The notes: generated from the letters alone by a model not told the origin. A stretch of DNA of 64,000 nt from Pedobacter sp. PACM 27299 (GCF_001412655.1 NZ_CP012996.1:2666001-2730000); one strand, 5' to 3'; numbered from the stretch's first letter, positions 55,038 through 64,000 are shown. A program made the numbers and translations.

Positions 55038-55448
55038 TTAGTTAACTGTTACGGTTTTTGAGGCAATAACAGTAGTTCCATCTTCAGTCTCTCCAACTAG
55101 GGATAGCGTGAATGTTCCACGCTTTATAAAATCTTCACCGTCTAAAGAGATGGCAGTTTTTCCGTTTATGATCGGCTCGACAGCACTTCTTACCTGAATA
55201 ACACCTTCTCCCCTTATTTCCCATCTAAAGTCTGTTCCAAAACGAATCATTTTAACTTCATAAATATAACCCGTACCCAACAGACTAATACTGCTTGGGC
55301 CGGCCATATTAACAAACATTTTCTTGTTCTTGATGAGTTTGGTTTGTGGCTCATTCTTTTTCTTATGATTCAGTTCATTATTTGCACTAACACTTAATGA
55401 ACCTGCAAGCATAAGTACTGCTGCACATAAAATCGTAGCATTTTTCAT
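55038..55448 (-). CDS. Secreted hypothetical protein
   Basis: 136 residues with a signal peptide ending in SVSANNE, then a Lys-rich linker (HKKKNEPQTKLIKNKK). The mature part has beta-strand-like repeats (FRWEIRGEGVIQVRS, KRGTFTLSLVGETEDG). It looks like a small exported beta-sandwich. No family recognised. Monocistronic, divergent from the small ORF at 55652. Confidence 0.6.
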   Translation of the reverse strand: MKNATILCAAVLMLAGSLSVSANNELNHKKKNEPQTKLIKNKKMFVNMAGPSSISLLGTGYIYEVKMIRFGTDFRWEIRGEGVIQVRSAVEPIINGKTAISLDGEDFIKRGTFTLSLVGETEDGTTVIASKTVTVN

Positions 55449-55651
55449 AATCTTGAATATATAGTTGTTAATATTTATTGTAGTGCAATTTAAGTTTAAT
55501 TATATCAATTATTGTAAATAGTTTTTTTATTATTTAATAAAAACGTTTTTGGTATGATTATAGGCCTTTTTTTTTAAAGTAAAATTTGTTGTCATGTTTT
55601 TGATCCATCGTCTCGCATTATAAATAATCATAAAATCAACATTTAAAATTC

Positions 55652-55777
55652 ATGAAACTCTCTAAACAGGTTTTGCTGGATAACATGCTTAAGGATTTAA
55701 ACCCTAAGTTGAGGAAACGTATCATCCAAGACGCTATGGCCGAATTGACGGTGATGCTGATTGGAGGATTTGTATAA
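55652..55777 (+). CDS. Small ORF of 41 residues, possible peptide precursor
   Basis: ATG-AAA after an A-rich leader; the peptide opens MKLSKQVLLDNMLKDLNPKL, continues with a basic amphipathic helix and ends in a short hydrophobic tail ELTVMLIGGFV with a Gly-Gly. No family is recognised. It is upstream of the secreted protein at 55920, same strand, by 142 bp. The helix and Gly-Gly tail are compatible with a leader-type peptide, but this is speculative. Confidence 0.3.
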   Translation: MKLSKQVLLDNMLKDLNPKLRKRIIQDAMAELTVMLIGGFV

Positions 55778-55919
55778 AAGAAGGAGCTATACAGCAACCT
55801 TTTTCAACCAATTGTATTATTGACAAATTGTATTTATTAAAATAACGTATCACATAATGGTGATTTTTGATGTGGAGTTGTTTTCTGAAATCCTTATTTT
55901 AGCGGAAAATTATCATTTG

Positions 55920-56696
55920 ATGGTCCGTATACTGTTATTGTTTTTCGTCTTATTGAAATTGCCTGTTTATGCTCAGGATATAAAATCTCTGGAGAACAAA
56001 CTACATCATTTAGCTCAGCAGAGGGAGAAATGGAGTCACAGTCAGGAGGAAAAATCATACGATTCGCTTGCTAAGTACAATAAGGAATTGGAAGTGTTGA
56101 TTTTGAAATTTACGGCTAATAACCCTAAAACGTTAAGTCATCAATTTGACAAAGAAAAGGTTGGATTGGATATACTTACTTCTAATGATGGTCTTTTTAG
56201 AATCTATACCTGGAATACAATGGAAGGTGGAACTATGCAGTACTTTAGAAGTGTTTATCAGTATAATGTTGCTGGGAAAGTGCATTCCATGACGAGTGAT
56301 ACACCCGAGGAAGATAACGGATGCCGGTTTTTGGAAATCAATGACCTGACAGTTGCTGGTAAACGTTATTATCTAACCACTAGCATCAGTGTTGGAAGTA
56401 GCGCATTATACTATTACCAGGCAAAAATTTTCTCTGTTGAAAGCGGAAAGTTAAATCCAAATGCCAAACTGATTAAAACTAAGACCGGGATCAAGAATGT
56501 CATCGGTTACGAAATTGATCTTTCCAGCTCGTCCAACAGGGATAGAAAAGACGGGGTGGAACCTAGGGATTATATGAAAATGCTGTATGATCAGAAGGAT
56601 AAGACGATACTGATTCCCCTGATCAATGCAGACGGCCGAGTGACCAAAAGCAAAATCAAGTATCAATTGAAAGGACTGTATTTTGAAAAGATCTAA
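55920..56696 (+). CDS. Secreted hypothetical protein with N-terminal coiled region
   Basis: Start placed at the ATG at 55920 (MVRILLLFFVLLKLPVYAQ), which gives a proper signal peptide; the longer frame to 55857 adds 21 unlikely residues. The 258-residue protein has a helical region (DIKSLENKLHHLAQQREKWSHS) and a beta-rich remainder (RIYTWNTMEGGTMQYFRSVYQY, YYLTTSISVGSSALYYYQAKIFS). Similar proteins in Bacteroidota are uncharacterised. Exported; function unknown. Confidence 0.65.
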   Translation: MVRILLLFFVLLKLPVYAQDIKSLENKLHHLAQQREKWSHSQEEKSYDSLAKYNKELEVLILKFTANNPKTLSHQFDKEKVGLDILTSNDGLFRIYTWNTMEGGTMQYFRSVYQYNVAGKVHSMTSDTPEEDNGCRFLEINDLTVAGKRYYLTTSISVGSSALYYYQAKIFSVESGKLNPNAKLIKTKTGIKNVIGYEIDLSSSSNRDRKDGVEPRDYMKMLYDQKDKTILIPLINADGRVTKSKIKYQLKGLYFEKI

Positions 56697-56754
56697 TTTT
56701 TTAGCCTTGGAAACTACTGCTATCAATTTAAACACTTATAGCGCATTCAGATCT

Positions 56755-56979
56755 TTAATGTGTTAAAAATTTAATGATTTCATCAATGCTTTTCAGCTCA
56801 ATAAAATTATCGTGTTTCAAGTTATGGTCCTGCTGTTCGTGCGTCCAGGTCACGTGGTAGGGAATATGAGCGGCGAAACCACCAATCTCCAATACGGGCA
56901 GAATATCCGATCTTATAGCGTTTCCTATCATTAAAAAATTTGAAAGCTTACAATCTAAATGTTTCAGTAGTTTTTGGAT
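56755..56979 (-). pseudogene. C-terminal remnant of a HAD-family phosphatase
   Basis: About 74 codons read (from the stop at 56755 back to 56979) IQKLLKHLDCKLSNFLMIGNA followed by RSDILPVLEIGGFAAHIPYHVTW, which is the conserved C-terminal part of HAD hydrolases (motif IV region). Everything upstream, including the catalytic DxD, is missing. It abuts head-to-head a truncated Crp/Fnr gene, so a deletion or rearrangement removed both N-terminal parts. Confidence 0.65.
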
Positions 56980-56990
56980 TTACAAAATGT

Positions 56991-57366
56991 TTCTTTACGG
57001 AAGACAAAAATTCCATGTTTGTGCAGTATTGAAGCAATGACAGCAGTGACTGTTTATGCGATATCCCTCCCTTACTTTCGTGCTTTACTTAAAAAGGACA
57101 TCGCTTTAAACAATTTATTGCTCGAAGTTTTTGCAGAGCGTATTGTGAATACCTCCAGTAGGGCATCCTATCAGCAATTGTATACCACAGAATATACTTT
57201 AGCAAAATTGCTGAAATTGCAGTCCAAGCAAGAAATCGAAATACCTAGAGAAGATATGGCCGCTTATTTAGGGATTACGATAAGAAGCCTAAATAGATCC
57301 ATAAAGAATTTAGGAGCTGGGCTGGGTACCGTGCCTTTGCTGAACTTCTACTTTATATATGTGTAA
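56991..57366 (+). pseudogene. Crp/Fnr-family regulator remnant
   Basis: The frame encodes VYAISLPYFRALLKKDIALNN, the end of a cyclic-nucleotide-binding domain, then TLAKLLKLQSKQEIEIPREDMAAYLGITIRSLNRSIKNL, the Crp-type HTH. The usual N-terminal half is absent. Just before, FTEDKNSMFVQ lies in another frame and joins at about 57027, so a frameshift adds to the truncation. The C-terminus also departs from the family after SIKNL. Non-functional remnant. Confidence 0.65.
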
Positions 57367-57488
57367 AAATCGGAAGATTTGCCTCAGATGAAGTTTTTAA
57401 TAAAATGAATCTTACTGGTTTTAAAGATAATTAATTATAATTGTCTAATTAACCAATCAACATCCACCATTATCTATTTGAAAAATTA

Positions 57489-57899
57489 ATGAATCAAAAA
57501 CCATCAAGTGCATTTATTGGGGCCTCCTGGGTCGCTTTAATGGCAGGATTTGCTGCTTACAATATTGGTCTTTTCAATGCGACCATGCAATTGAACGAAA
57601 AGGGGTATTATTTTACCATCCTTATTTTCGGTGTGTTTGCCGCAATTTCTGTACAAAAATGCGTTCGTGACCGATTAGAGGGCATCCCGGTAACTAATAT
57701 TTATTATGGAATCGCATGGTTCTGCACAATTCTTTCTATCGCATTATTAGCAATAGGCTTATGGAATGCTACACTTGCTTTAAGTGAAAAAGGATTTTAT
57801 GCTATGGCATTCTTACTGACAATTTTCGCTTCTATTGCTGTACAGAAGAACACTAGAGATAGTATTTCAGCTGAACCTAATAGCGACAAAGGAATTTAA
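57489..57899 (+). CDS. YiaA/YiaB-type inner-membrane protein
   Basis: 136 residues with four hydrophobic helices arranged as a tandem duplication: WVALMAGFAAYNIGLFNATMQLNEKGYYF and then IALLAIGLWNATLALSEKGFYAMAF. This two-fold YiaAB domain is typical. Function unknown; in E. coli related genes are stress-linked membrane proteins. The Crp/Fnr remnant lies upstream on the same strand and may have been its regulator. Confidence 0.85.
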   Translation: MNQKPSSAFIGASWVALMAGFAAYNIGLFNATMQLNEKGYYFTILIFGVFAAISVQKCVRDRLEGIPVTNIYYGIAWFCTILSIALLAIGLWNATLALSEKGFYAMAFLLTIFASIAVQKNTRDSISAEPNSDKGI

Positions 57900-57944
57900 T
57901 CATTGCAGTAGAGCCTGAAATATTAGTTCTACAGTTATTTGTTT

Positions 57945-57973
57945 AAGCCTCAGCATATAGCTGGGGCTTTTTT
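57945..57973 (+). terminator. Terminator after the YiaA-type gene
   Basis: AAGCCTCAGC (57945-57954) pairs with GCTGGGGCTT (57960-57969) apart from one G-U, with a 5-nt loop and a following T-run. It also lies just before the convergent DUF6629 gene. Confidence 0.8.
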
Positions 57974-57978
57974 GATAC

Positions 57979-58662
57979 TTATGGCCTAGTAAACAACTTA
58001 GCGACGGGTATAGGTTTTAAATTTCCAGAATTCTGCCTTGTGATGATGAAAAGAATCAGCATGCTCAATATCGAGCCGAAGAAGCACCATACAGAGGTAA
58101 GGTAGTTGGTATAAAAGATTGCCGTGACCACATAGGAAATGACAAGTGTCCAGCCCAACATTCTGAGCAATTTATGACTGGAGAAGAATGGTGAAATTGC
58201 CGTAGCCAACATATAAGGAATGCCTCTGAGCAGTTTGCTCTGGAAAGGAAATTCCAGTGAGTATCTGATGTGGTGTTCCTCTATTCTAGCCGAAGCTTTA
58301 AAATTCAATAGCGAATAGCCAAGGTATAAAGCTGCCAATACCCCAGTGGCTAACAGGACTAACAAAATTTTCTTCCTACCCGGATCTTTTTCAAACAACA
58401 GCATTGATAAGGGAACCAATATGGGCCAGACGGTCTGGGCAAATCCCAGGAATAGGTACATGGTAAGGTCAGTCCAGGGTGCATAAGCCGCATGCGAAAG
58501 TGTCAGCCATAAGAATCCCTCCATAGCCTGTTGCACTGCAAAAAGGATCGGAATGCAAGCGAGTACATATTGTGGGATTGTTTTAGCTTTTATCAAGGCA
58601 ATACCGCCTACCACTAGCAGGCCAGCACCTGCTGTAAAACTCGCTGTAGCAGAAAAACACAT
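57979..58662 (-). CDS. DUF6629-like integral membrane protein
   Basis: 227 residues with about seven transmembrane helices. The N-terminal MCFSATASFTAGAGLL is the characteristic opening of this uncharacterised membrane family. Later motifs EGFLWLTL and HHIRYSLEFPF are also typical. Function unknown. Confidence 0.8.
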   Translation of the reverse strand: MCFSATASFTAGAGLLVVGGIALIKAKTIPQYVLACIPILFAVQQAMEGFLWLTLSHAAYAPWTDLTMYLFLGFAQTVWPILVPLSMLLFEKDPGRKKILLVLLATGVLAALYLGYSLLNFKASARIEEHHIRYSLEFPFQSKLLRGIPYMLATAISPFFSSHKLLRMLGWTLVISYVVTAIFYTNYLTSVWCFFGSILSMLILFIITRQNSGNLKPIPVAKLFTRP

Positions 58663-58736
58663 TAGCCTTTTCTTTATATCTGAGGAAAATTCATCAGGTA
58701 TTAGACTAACGTTCCAGCATGATAAAAGTTTAGGGA

Positions 58737-58994
58737 TTAAGAAATATTCTGACCTGTACTTTCTGCATGCTGCTTTATAGTGAGATTGCGGTTCATCAAA
58801 AGCGTTTCCATATATTTCTTTAAAAACAGATGATCTGCAATTTTTCCTAAGATTCCTAAAGGAGATATCCTACCTGCTATTACTCTTTCCTGGGTCTGCT
58901 TTGTAGAAACCTGGTGTAAATCGATACTTCTGGAAAGATCAAATACGATGGCAGGTGTAGCTAGAATGAATGTACTGAGATATATTGTAGGCAT
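58737..58994 (-). pseudogene. SRPBCC-family protein with an in-frame internal deletion
   Basis: 85 residues. The N-terminal MPTIYLSTFILATPAIVFDL and C-terminal SPLGILGKIADHLFLKKYME match the two ends of Bacteroidota SRPBCC proteins of about 150 residues. They are joined at AGR-ISPLG without the middle 65-70 residues that form the ligand-cavity strands. The frame is kept, so a short protein may still be made, but the helix-grip fold would be destroyed. Confidence 0.65.
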
Positions 58995-59084
58995 GATGGT
59001 GCAGGACAGTTATTAAATCTATTTCTCCAATATTAGGAAATTATAATCTACCATTTATAATTCAATTACGGGGAGTAGCAATTT

Positions 59085-59693
59085 ATGGACTCAAGGTGTG
59101 TAAAAAACCTAAGTGCTTTTACTGATGCTGAATTGGCGATCTTAATTGCCGAAGGTGATGCGCTTGCTTACACTGAGATCTATAATAGGTATAGCGCTGT
59201 ACTATGTGTTTTTGCGTATAAGCGTTTAGGCAATAGGGAAGAGGCAAGGGATCTGGTACATGAACTATTTCTTTGCCTGTGGCGAAAAAGAACAGAGATG
59301 AGCGTTACCGTAACTATGTCTACCTATTTATTTACTGCTATTCGTAACCGGATGTTAGATCTAATCTCCCACAAAAAAGTATCTTCAAAGTATGTAAATA
59401 GTTTTCAGAATTATTGCACAAACACGGAAAATCACTCTGCTGATCATTTGGTGAGACATAACCAGTTGCTGGCATTAATTGAAAAGGAGATTGCTGCGTT
59501 ACCTCCAAAAATGCGTCAGGTTTTTGAATTCAGTCGGAAGTCGAGTTATAACCGTAAGGAAATAGCCGCCGAACTAGGACTTTCTGAACAAACCGTGAAA
59601 AGTCACTTACAGCATGCGCTGAAAATATTAAAATTAAAACTGGGCACTATCGTCTCTATTGTGATGTCTTTCCTCCATCTATTCTTTATTTGA
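59085..59693 (+). CDS. FecI-type ECF sigma factor
   Basis: 202 residues, sigma-70 family with region 2 (AYTEIYNRYSAVLCVFAYKRLGNREEARDLVHELFLCLWRKR) and region 4 (LPPKMRQVFEFSRKSSYNRKEIAAELGLSEQTVKSHLQHALKILK). A C-terminal hydrophobic tail (IVSIVMSFLHLFFI) is common in this Bacteroidota subgroup. With the FecR protein 146 bp downstream and the STN-type receptor after it, it forms a cell-surface signalling cascade. Confidence 0.93.
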   Translation: MDSRCVKNLSAFTDAELAILIAEGDALAYTEIYNRYSAVLCVFAYKRLGNREEARDLVHELFLCLWRKRTEMSVTVTMSTYLFTAIRNRMLDLISHKKVSSKYVNSFQNYCTNTENHSADHLVRHNQLLALIEKEIAALPPKMRQVFEFSRKSSYNRKEIAAELGLSEQTVKSHLQHALKILKLKLGTIVSIVMSFLHLFFI

Positions 59694-59839
59694 GCATAGC
59701 TTGAATTTTATTTGTGTATATCCTGATCTCTCCTCTGTAGGCATCGAATTCGGATGGTTTTAAAATAAATAATATTTATTTAACCCTGATGTTCAAGTTA
59801 GCCGTCTTATCCTTAATCTGAAATAATACTGCATTTTGA

Positions 59840-60952
59840 ATGAAGAATAAAAACCTGGAAGATATATTGAAAAGGTACAAAGCTGGTAGGGCAACACCCG
59901 AAGAACAAGCTTTATTAGAGAGCTGGATAATGTTTGGGAATATGCCTGCCCATGATCTATCTGAAACTGAATTGGGAGCGGATGTAATGATCGCTGCAAA
60001 AGGATTACCTGTTGTAAAACAAGGGAAAATCCGGAAAATCTGGTGGACTGCTGCGGCTGCTATTCTTCTTTGCTTTAGTGCATCTTATCTCTATGAGATG
60101 ACCTTCCATAACAACCAGTCGATTTCGGAATATGCTAATGACATCAAACCTGGTGGAAATGATGCAGCGCTAATTCTGGCAGATGGTAGGAAAATAAGTC
60201 TGAATGAAGCTCAGGATGGAGAAATCGCCAGCGAATCAGGCGTAAGTATAAAAAAAACTGCGAATGGAGAGCTGATCTATACCATTGGAACCAATGGAAA
60301 TAAGAACGCTTCAAATGATGAAGTTTTCAATACCATCCTGGTCCCGACCGCCGGACAGTATCAGATACGGTTGCCTGACGGCACTAAAGTATGGCTGAAT
60401 TCAAAATCTAGCTTACGTTTTCCTGTGCAATTCAGTGCGCATGAAAGAAAAGTGGAGCTGGTAGGAGAAGGCTATTTTGAGGTGATGCACCAGAAGTCCA
60501 AACCTTTTAAGGTAAAGAGCGGGGAGCAAACTGTAGAGGTGTTGGGTACTCACTTCAATATCATGGCTTATGGAAATGAACTGTCAGGCAAAGTGACGTT
60601 GCTGGAGGGATCTGTAAAGGTTGAAAATAAAAGCAATGTTAAAGTTCTGGTTCCCGGACAGCAGGCGGAATATGTTTCAGGTCAGCTGAGTGTGTCTAAG
60701 GTAGATGTTGCTGATGCTGTGGCCTGGAAGAATGGATATTTCAGGTTTAATGAAAGTCTAAGGAGCATTATGACCAAAATCAGTCGCTGGTATGATATAG
60801 AAGTCGTCTATGAAGATGCACCGGACGATGCCTTGGTATTTGAGGGAGAGATATCCCGCGCAAGAAATATATCATCAGTACTTAAGCTGATGCAATCAAC
60901 AGGAAATGTACACTTTAAAGTTGAAGGAAGGAGGGTGACCGTAAGCAGATAA
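59840..60952 (+). CDS. FecR-family anti-sigma factor
   Basis: 370 residues. A short cytoplasmic N-terminus (LKRYKAGRATPEEQALLESW) is followed by one transmembrane helix (about 71-88, WTAAAAILLCFSASYLYE) and a periplasmic FecR domain (about 165-290, with TVEVLGTHFNIMAYG) and a DUF4974 C-terminal domain (about 300-368, FNESLRSIMTKISRWYDIEVVY). It transmits the receptor signal to the sigma factor encoded upstream. Confidence 0.93.
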   Translation: MKNKNLEDILKRYKAGRATPEEQALLESWIMFGNMPAHDLSETELGADVMIAAKGLPVVKQGKIRKIWWTAAAAILLCFSASYLYEMTFHNNQSISEYANDIKPGGNDAALILADGRKISLNEAQDGEIASESGVSIKKTANGELIYTIGTNGNKNASNDEVFNTILVPTAGQYQIRLPDGTKVWLNSKSSLRFPVQFSAHERKVELVGEGYFEVMHQKSKPFKVKSGEQTVEVLGTHFNIMAYGNELSGKVTLLEGSVKVENKSNVKVLVPGQQAEYVSGQLSVSKVDVADAVAWKNGYFRFNESLRSIMTKISRWYDIEVVYEDAPDDALVFEGEISRARNISSVLKLMQSTGNVHFKVEGRRVTVSR

Positions 60953-60983
60953 AATTACCTGACCAAACAAAATCTGGCAAGAA

Positions 60984-61043
60984 ACCAAAGGTGCTTGAAC
61001 ACCCTTGGTAAATATTCGGATCAGATTTTCCGATAGAATCGGA
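60984..61043. promoter_or_regulatory. Two hairpins in the FecR - SusC leader
   Basis: Hairpin A pairs 60984-60993 with 61000-61009 (10 bp, one mismatch, 6-nt loop). Hairpin B pairs TCCGAT (61029-61034) with ATCGGA (61038-61043). Neither is followed by a T-run, so they look more like structured leader than an intrinsic terminator; function not known. Confidence 0.35.
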
Positions 61044-61093
61044 TAAAACATTATGCATTAATACTTTACAACTAATCCAAACAAACCAAATGT

Positions 61094-64000
61094 ATGAATT
61101 TTTTCTCATCTTTTAAACATGGGACGGGGTACCATGTTCCATTTAAATTTCTACTGAAAATGAAATTTATTATCTTTTTTTTGATGATAAATATACTTCA
61201 GCTGCAGGCAAGTATATATGCTCAAAAGATCACACTCGACAAAAAGGACGAGTCCTTAAGTAAAATATTTAAAGAAATCCGTAGTCAGAGTAACTATGAT
61301 TTCTTTATAATCAGGCGCTGATCAAAGGGGCAAAAAAAATCACCATAACTGTCAAAGAAGCCTCAATTGAGGAAGTGCTCGACAAGTGTTTTGAAGGGCA
61401 GGATCTGGTCTATAAAATAGTAGGCCAGGCCGTTACCGTGAATAAAAAAGAAGCTGGATTCTTGAAAAAACTCATCAGCAATGTTTTTACAGGAATTGAA
61501 ATCACTGGTAAGGTCTCCGATTCGAAAGGGAAACCGATGCCAGGAGTGGCAGTAAAAGTTTCTGGGACCAATACAAGTACCCGTACCAATGAAAGCGGCC
61601 AGTTCAGGATCAGCTTGCCCTCAGAATCGGGAATGCTTGTATTCTCTTATATCGGTTTTGTAAACAAATCTGTTCCTGTTAATGGCAACAATACAGTCAA
61701 TGTAACACTAGAAGAGGAAACCACAGCACTGACTGAAATCATTGTGGTGGGTTATGGTCAGCAGCAAAAAAGAGAACTTGTAGGTGCCGTCTCACAGTTG
61801 AATTTTCAGGAAACTAAAGATCAGCCAGTAGGTACACTCGGACAAAAACTGCAGGGTAAATTTTCTGGTGTGGAGATTGTACAATCCACTGGGCGTCCGG
61901 GACAAGGGATGTCCTTTCGCATTCGTGGTGCAGCCTCTATAAATGCAGGAAATCAACCGCTTTTTGTGGTAGACGGAGCACCAGTAACGGGTGATATTTC
62001 CAATATCAATCCAGATGAGATCGAATCTGTTAGTGTGCTGAAAGATGCGTCTTCCAGTTCATTGTATGGTGCACGTGCTGCTGGAGGGGTCATCCTGATC
62101 ACCACAAAAAAAGCAAAAGCAGGAGAGAGCAAAATTGAGGTAAATGGTGTGTATGGGGTAGCCAGTGTACCGGAAAAGGGCCGTCCGCAGATGATGAACG
62201 GAACTGAGTTTGCTACTTTTATGAAAGGCTTTTTTGAAGATAAAATTAAATACGAGGGCTATACCGGTGGCATCCCTGCAGACTACCAGGATCCGACTAA
62301 ATATGGAGAAGGCACAAACTGGTACAATGTATTACTTCGCAATGCGCCCACGCAAAATTATAGCATCTCGATTGCCAATGCGACCGAAAAGTCTTCTACA
62401 GCAGCGGTTTTGGGTTACTTCAACCAACAGGGGGTAGTGATCAATACAGGATATCAGCGGTTTTCGGGTAGATTGAACCACGTCACAAAGTTGGGCGACA
62501 AGGTTCGAATAGGAATTAATATCGCGCCTACACTGACGATAGATCACAATACACATGAAAGTGCAAATACTGATGGATACCGTTTAGGAATTATGGGGGC
62601 GATGCTTTCCAGTCCAATCGCTAAAGCTATAAATGATGATGGCTCTATACCTTTAACGGCTACCTCGTTTAATTTATTCAACAGCGTAAATTGGTATAGA
62701 AAATTGTCGGAATATGTTGATAATTATAAAAATACCCGCATTCTTTCCAACGCTTTTGCAGAGGTAGATCTTGTAAAGGGGCTTACCTTTAAGACTTCGG
62801 CAAATACCGATATCGGTCTCCTCAGTAATTACAAATGGGAGCCATCCACGGCTAGAGGAAATACCTACGAGCCGGGAGATGGAAGGGCTGAAGGTGCTTA
62901 CAATACCAGTAATTACTACTCCTGGTTACTGGAAAACACTTTGAACTATCAGTTGAATTATCGCGAACATAGCTTTGAAATGTTGGCCGGATATTCAGCT
63001 CAGAAGTACAATGTGGAAACTGCTCAAGTGAATGGAAACACTTTTCCGGATGATAAAATACCTTATCTGAACGCCGCTATCAATAAAAACGGAACTAGCG
63101 GTGCAAGCGATTGGTCGCTGATCTCTTATATCGGTAAGTTGAATTATAGCTTCAAAAGCAGGTACTTCCTCCAAGCTACGATCAGAAGAGACGGTTCCTC
63201 CAGATTTGGTGCAGATAGTAAGTATGGATATTTTCCATCAGTAGGAGCCAGCTGGATGGTAAGTGATGAGGACTTTATGAAGTCAGTACCAGTATTGAGT
63301 TATTTCAAGCTGAGGTTGAGTTATGGTCTTGTTGGAAATAACGCATTCGGCGGTAACTATCCTTCTATTGCTGGCTTAAATGCAGGTAACGATTATAGCT
63401 ATGTGTTTGGCAATAAATTGTCTCCCGGCAAAGTCATTGCAGGCCTTGGCAATACATTGCTGTCATGGGAAAAAACGAAACAGTTTGACGCAGGAGTTGA
63501 TATCGGTTTTTTAAAGGATCGGATTACTTTTTCTTATGATTATTATCGTAAGCTCACTAATGGTCTATTGTACCAGGTGGACGTGCCATTGTCGTCCGGA
63601 TTCAGCTCGATCAATTCCAATATTGGAGAATTTGAATTCTGGGGACATGAGTTTAGTGTGACTTCAAAAAACTTAGTAGGAGCGCTAAAATGGAATACCA
63701 ACCTTAACCTCACTTTTAATAGAAATATCGTCAACAAATTAGGAACCAATGACTTACCTCTGGGGTCTTTTTCCAATCCTACAGGCGGTTTTATCACCCA
63801 AGTTGGTCAGCAAATGGGACAGTTTATCGGTTATATCTTTGATGGGGTATATATGAACCAGCAAGAGTTTAACAGTCAGCCTAAACACATTACATCAACG
63901 GTGGGCTCGGTTCGTATGAAAGACATCGGTGGACCAAATGGTGTTCCGGATGGGCTGATCGATTTTAACGATGTCACCACAATTGGCAATCCCAACCCTA
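61094..64000 (+). CDS. STN-domain SusC/RagA-family TonB-linked receptor, frameshifted near N-terminus and partial
   Basis: The gene runs beyond base 64000. The first frame (61094-61321) carries a signal peptide (ending IYAQ) and the start of an STN domain, then hits a stop. The STN domain resumes in the next frame (LIKGAKKITITVKEASIEEVL); one missing T in the TTT run at 61304-61306 accounts for it. From there the frame stays open to the window end: regulatory-like domain, VVGYGQQQKRELVGAVS, plug (IRGAASINAGNQPLFVVDGAP, VLKDASSSSLYGARAAGG) and barrel strands. The STN domain and upstream FecI/FecR show the receptor signals to the sigma factor. A SusD gene is expected next. Confidence 0.88.

Noticed and set aside
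54756..55061. 101-codon plus-strand frame
   Set aside because: Runs into the 3' end of a convergent gene, has no family features and competes with other frames in the same stretch; kept only as part of the finding on this region.
1..64000. CRISPR arrays, insertion sequences, integrases, tRNA or rRNA genes
   Set aside because: No regularly spaced repeats, transposase or integrase motifs, or recognisable RNA gene sequences were seen on reading the window; short tRNAs could still be missed without a covariance search.

Overview
The window is a chromosomal segment of a Bacteroidota bacterium, most likely family Sphingobacteriaceae and Pedobacter-like. This is inferred from three SusC-type receptors (two with SusD partners), a hybrid two-component regulator, a FecI/FecR pair, a crtI-crtB-crtZ-crtY carotenoid cluster, A/T-rich leaders without clear Shine-Dalgarno sequences, and many short-tailed lipoproteins with Cys-Lys-Lys after the lipobox. 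No rRNA, tRNA, CRISPR array, prophage or insertion sequence was recognised.

Layout. 1-11.4 kb: a polysaccharide utilisation locus (PUL 1). A truncated GH27 alpha-galactosidase and a propeller/LuxR-type sensor regulator lie on the minus strand, divergent from PKD lipoprotein - SusC - SusD - clan GH-A hydrolase - GH16 beta-glucanase. 11.6-23.5 kb: PUL 2, convergent with PUL 1 at a strong bidirectional hairpin. On the minus strand it runs SusC - SusD - GH16 - GH20, with a divergent hybrid two-component system. The two PULs look specialised for beta-1,3-type glucans (PUL 1) and a GlcNAc-containing or mixed glycan (PUL 2). 23.6-27.6 kb: small stand-alone genes (rhodanese, GlxA-like regulator, SRPBCC protein, MORN protein) and a 2OG-Fe(II) oxygenase next to an Ada-type zinc-binding domain. 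27.6-32.7 kb: a tightly overlapping carotenoid operon (marR, crtI, crtB, unknown, crtZ, crtY) expected to reach zeaxanthin, divergent from a TspO-like protein and a sulfatase. 35.3-40.9 kb: propeller protein, plug/barrel receptor and S41 peptidase. 41-44.9 kb: housekeeping and hypothetical genes. 45-48.5 kb: an iron-uptake pair (siderophore receptor and PepSY protein) behind two Fur-like palindromes. 48.7-51.4 kb: a MACPF lipoprotein and a DUF5689 lipoprotein. 52.3-54.5 kb: an SPFH/GYF protein and a zinc-ribbon membrane protein. 54.6-59 kb: small ORFs, hypothetical genes and several gene remnants. 59-64 kb: FecI-type sigma factor, FecR anti-sigma and the start of an STN-containing SusC receptor that runs off the window.

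Of most interest are the MACPF lipoprotein, the unknown gene locked inside the carotenoid operon, the oxygenase/Ada-domain pair, the Fur-like and MarR-like palindromes, the head-to-tail remnant junction near 56.98 kb, an internally deleted SRPBCC gene, and three single-base frameshifts in or next to short homopolymers. Those frameshifts are either sequence errors or recent mutations. Functions are inferred from motifs and neighbourhood only.
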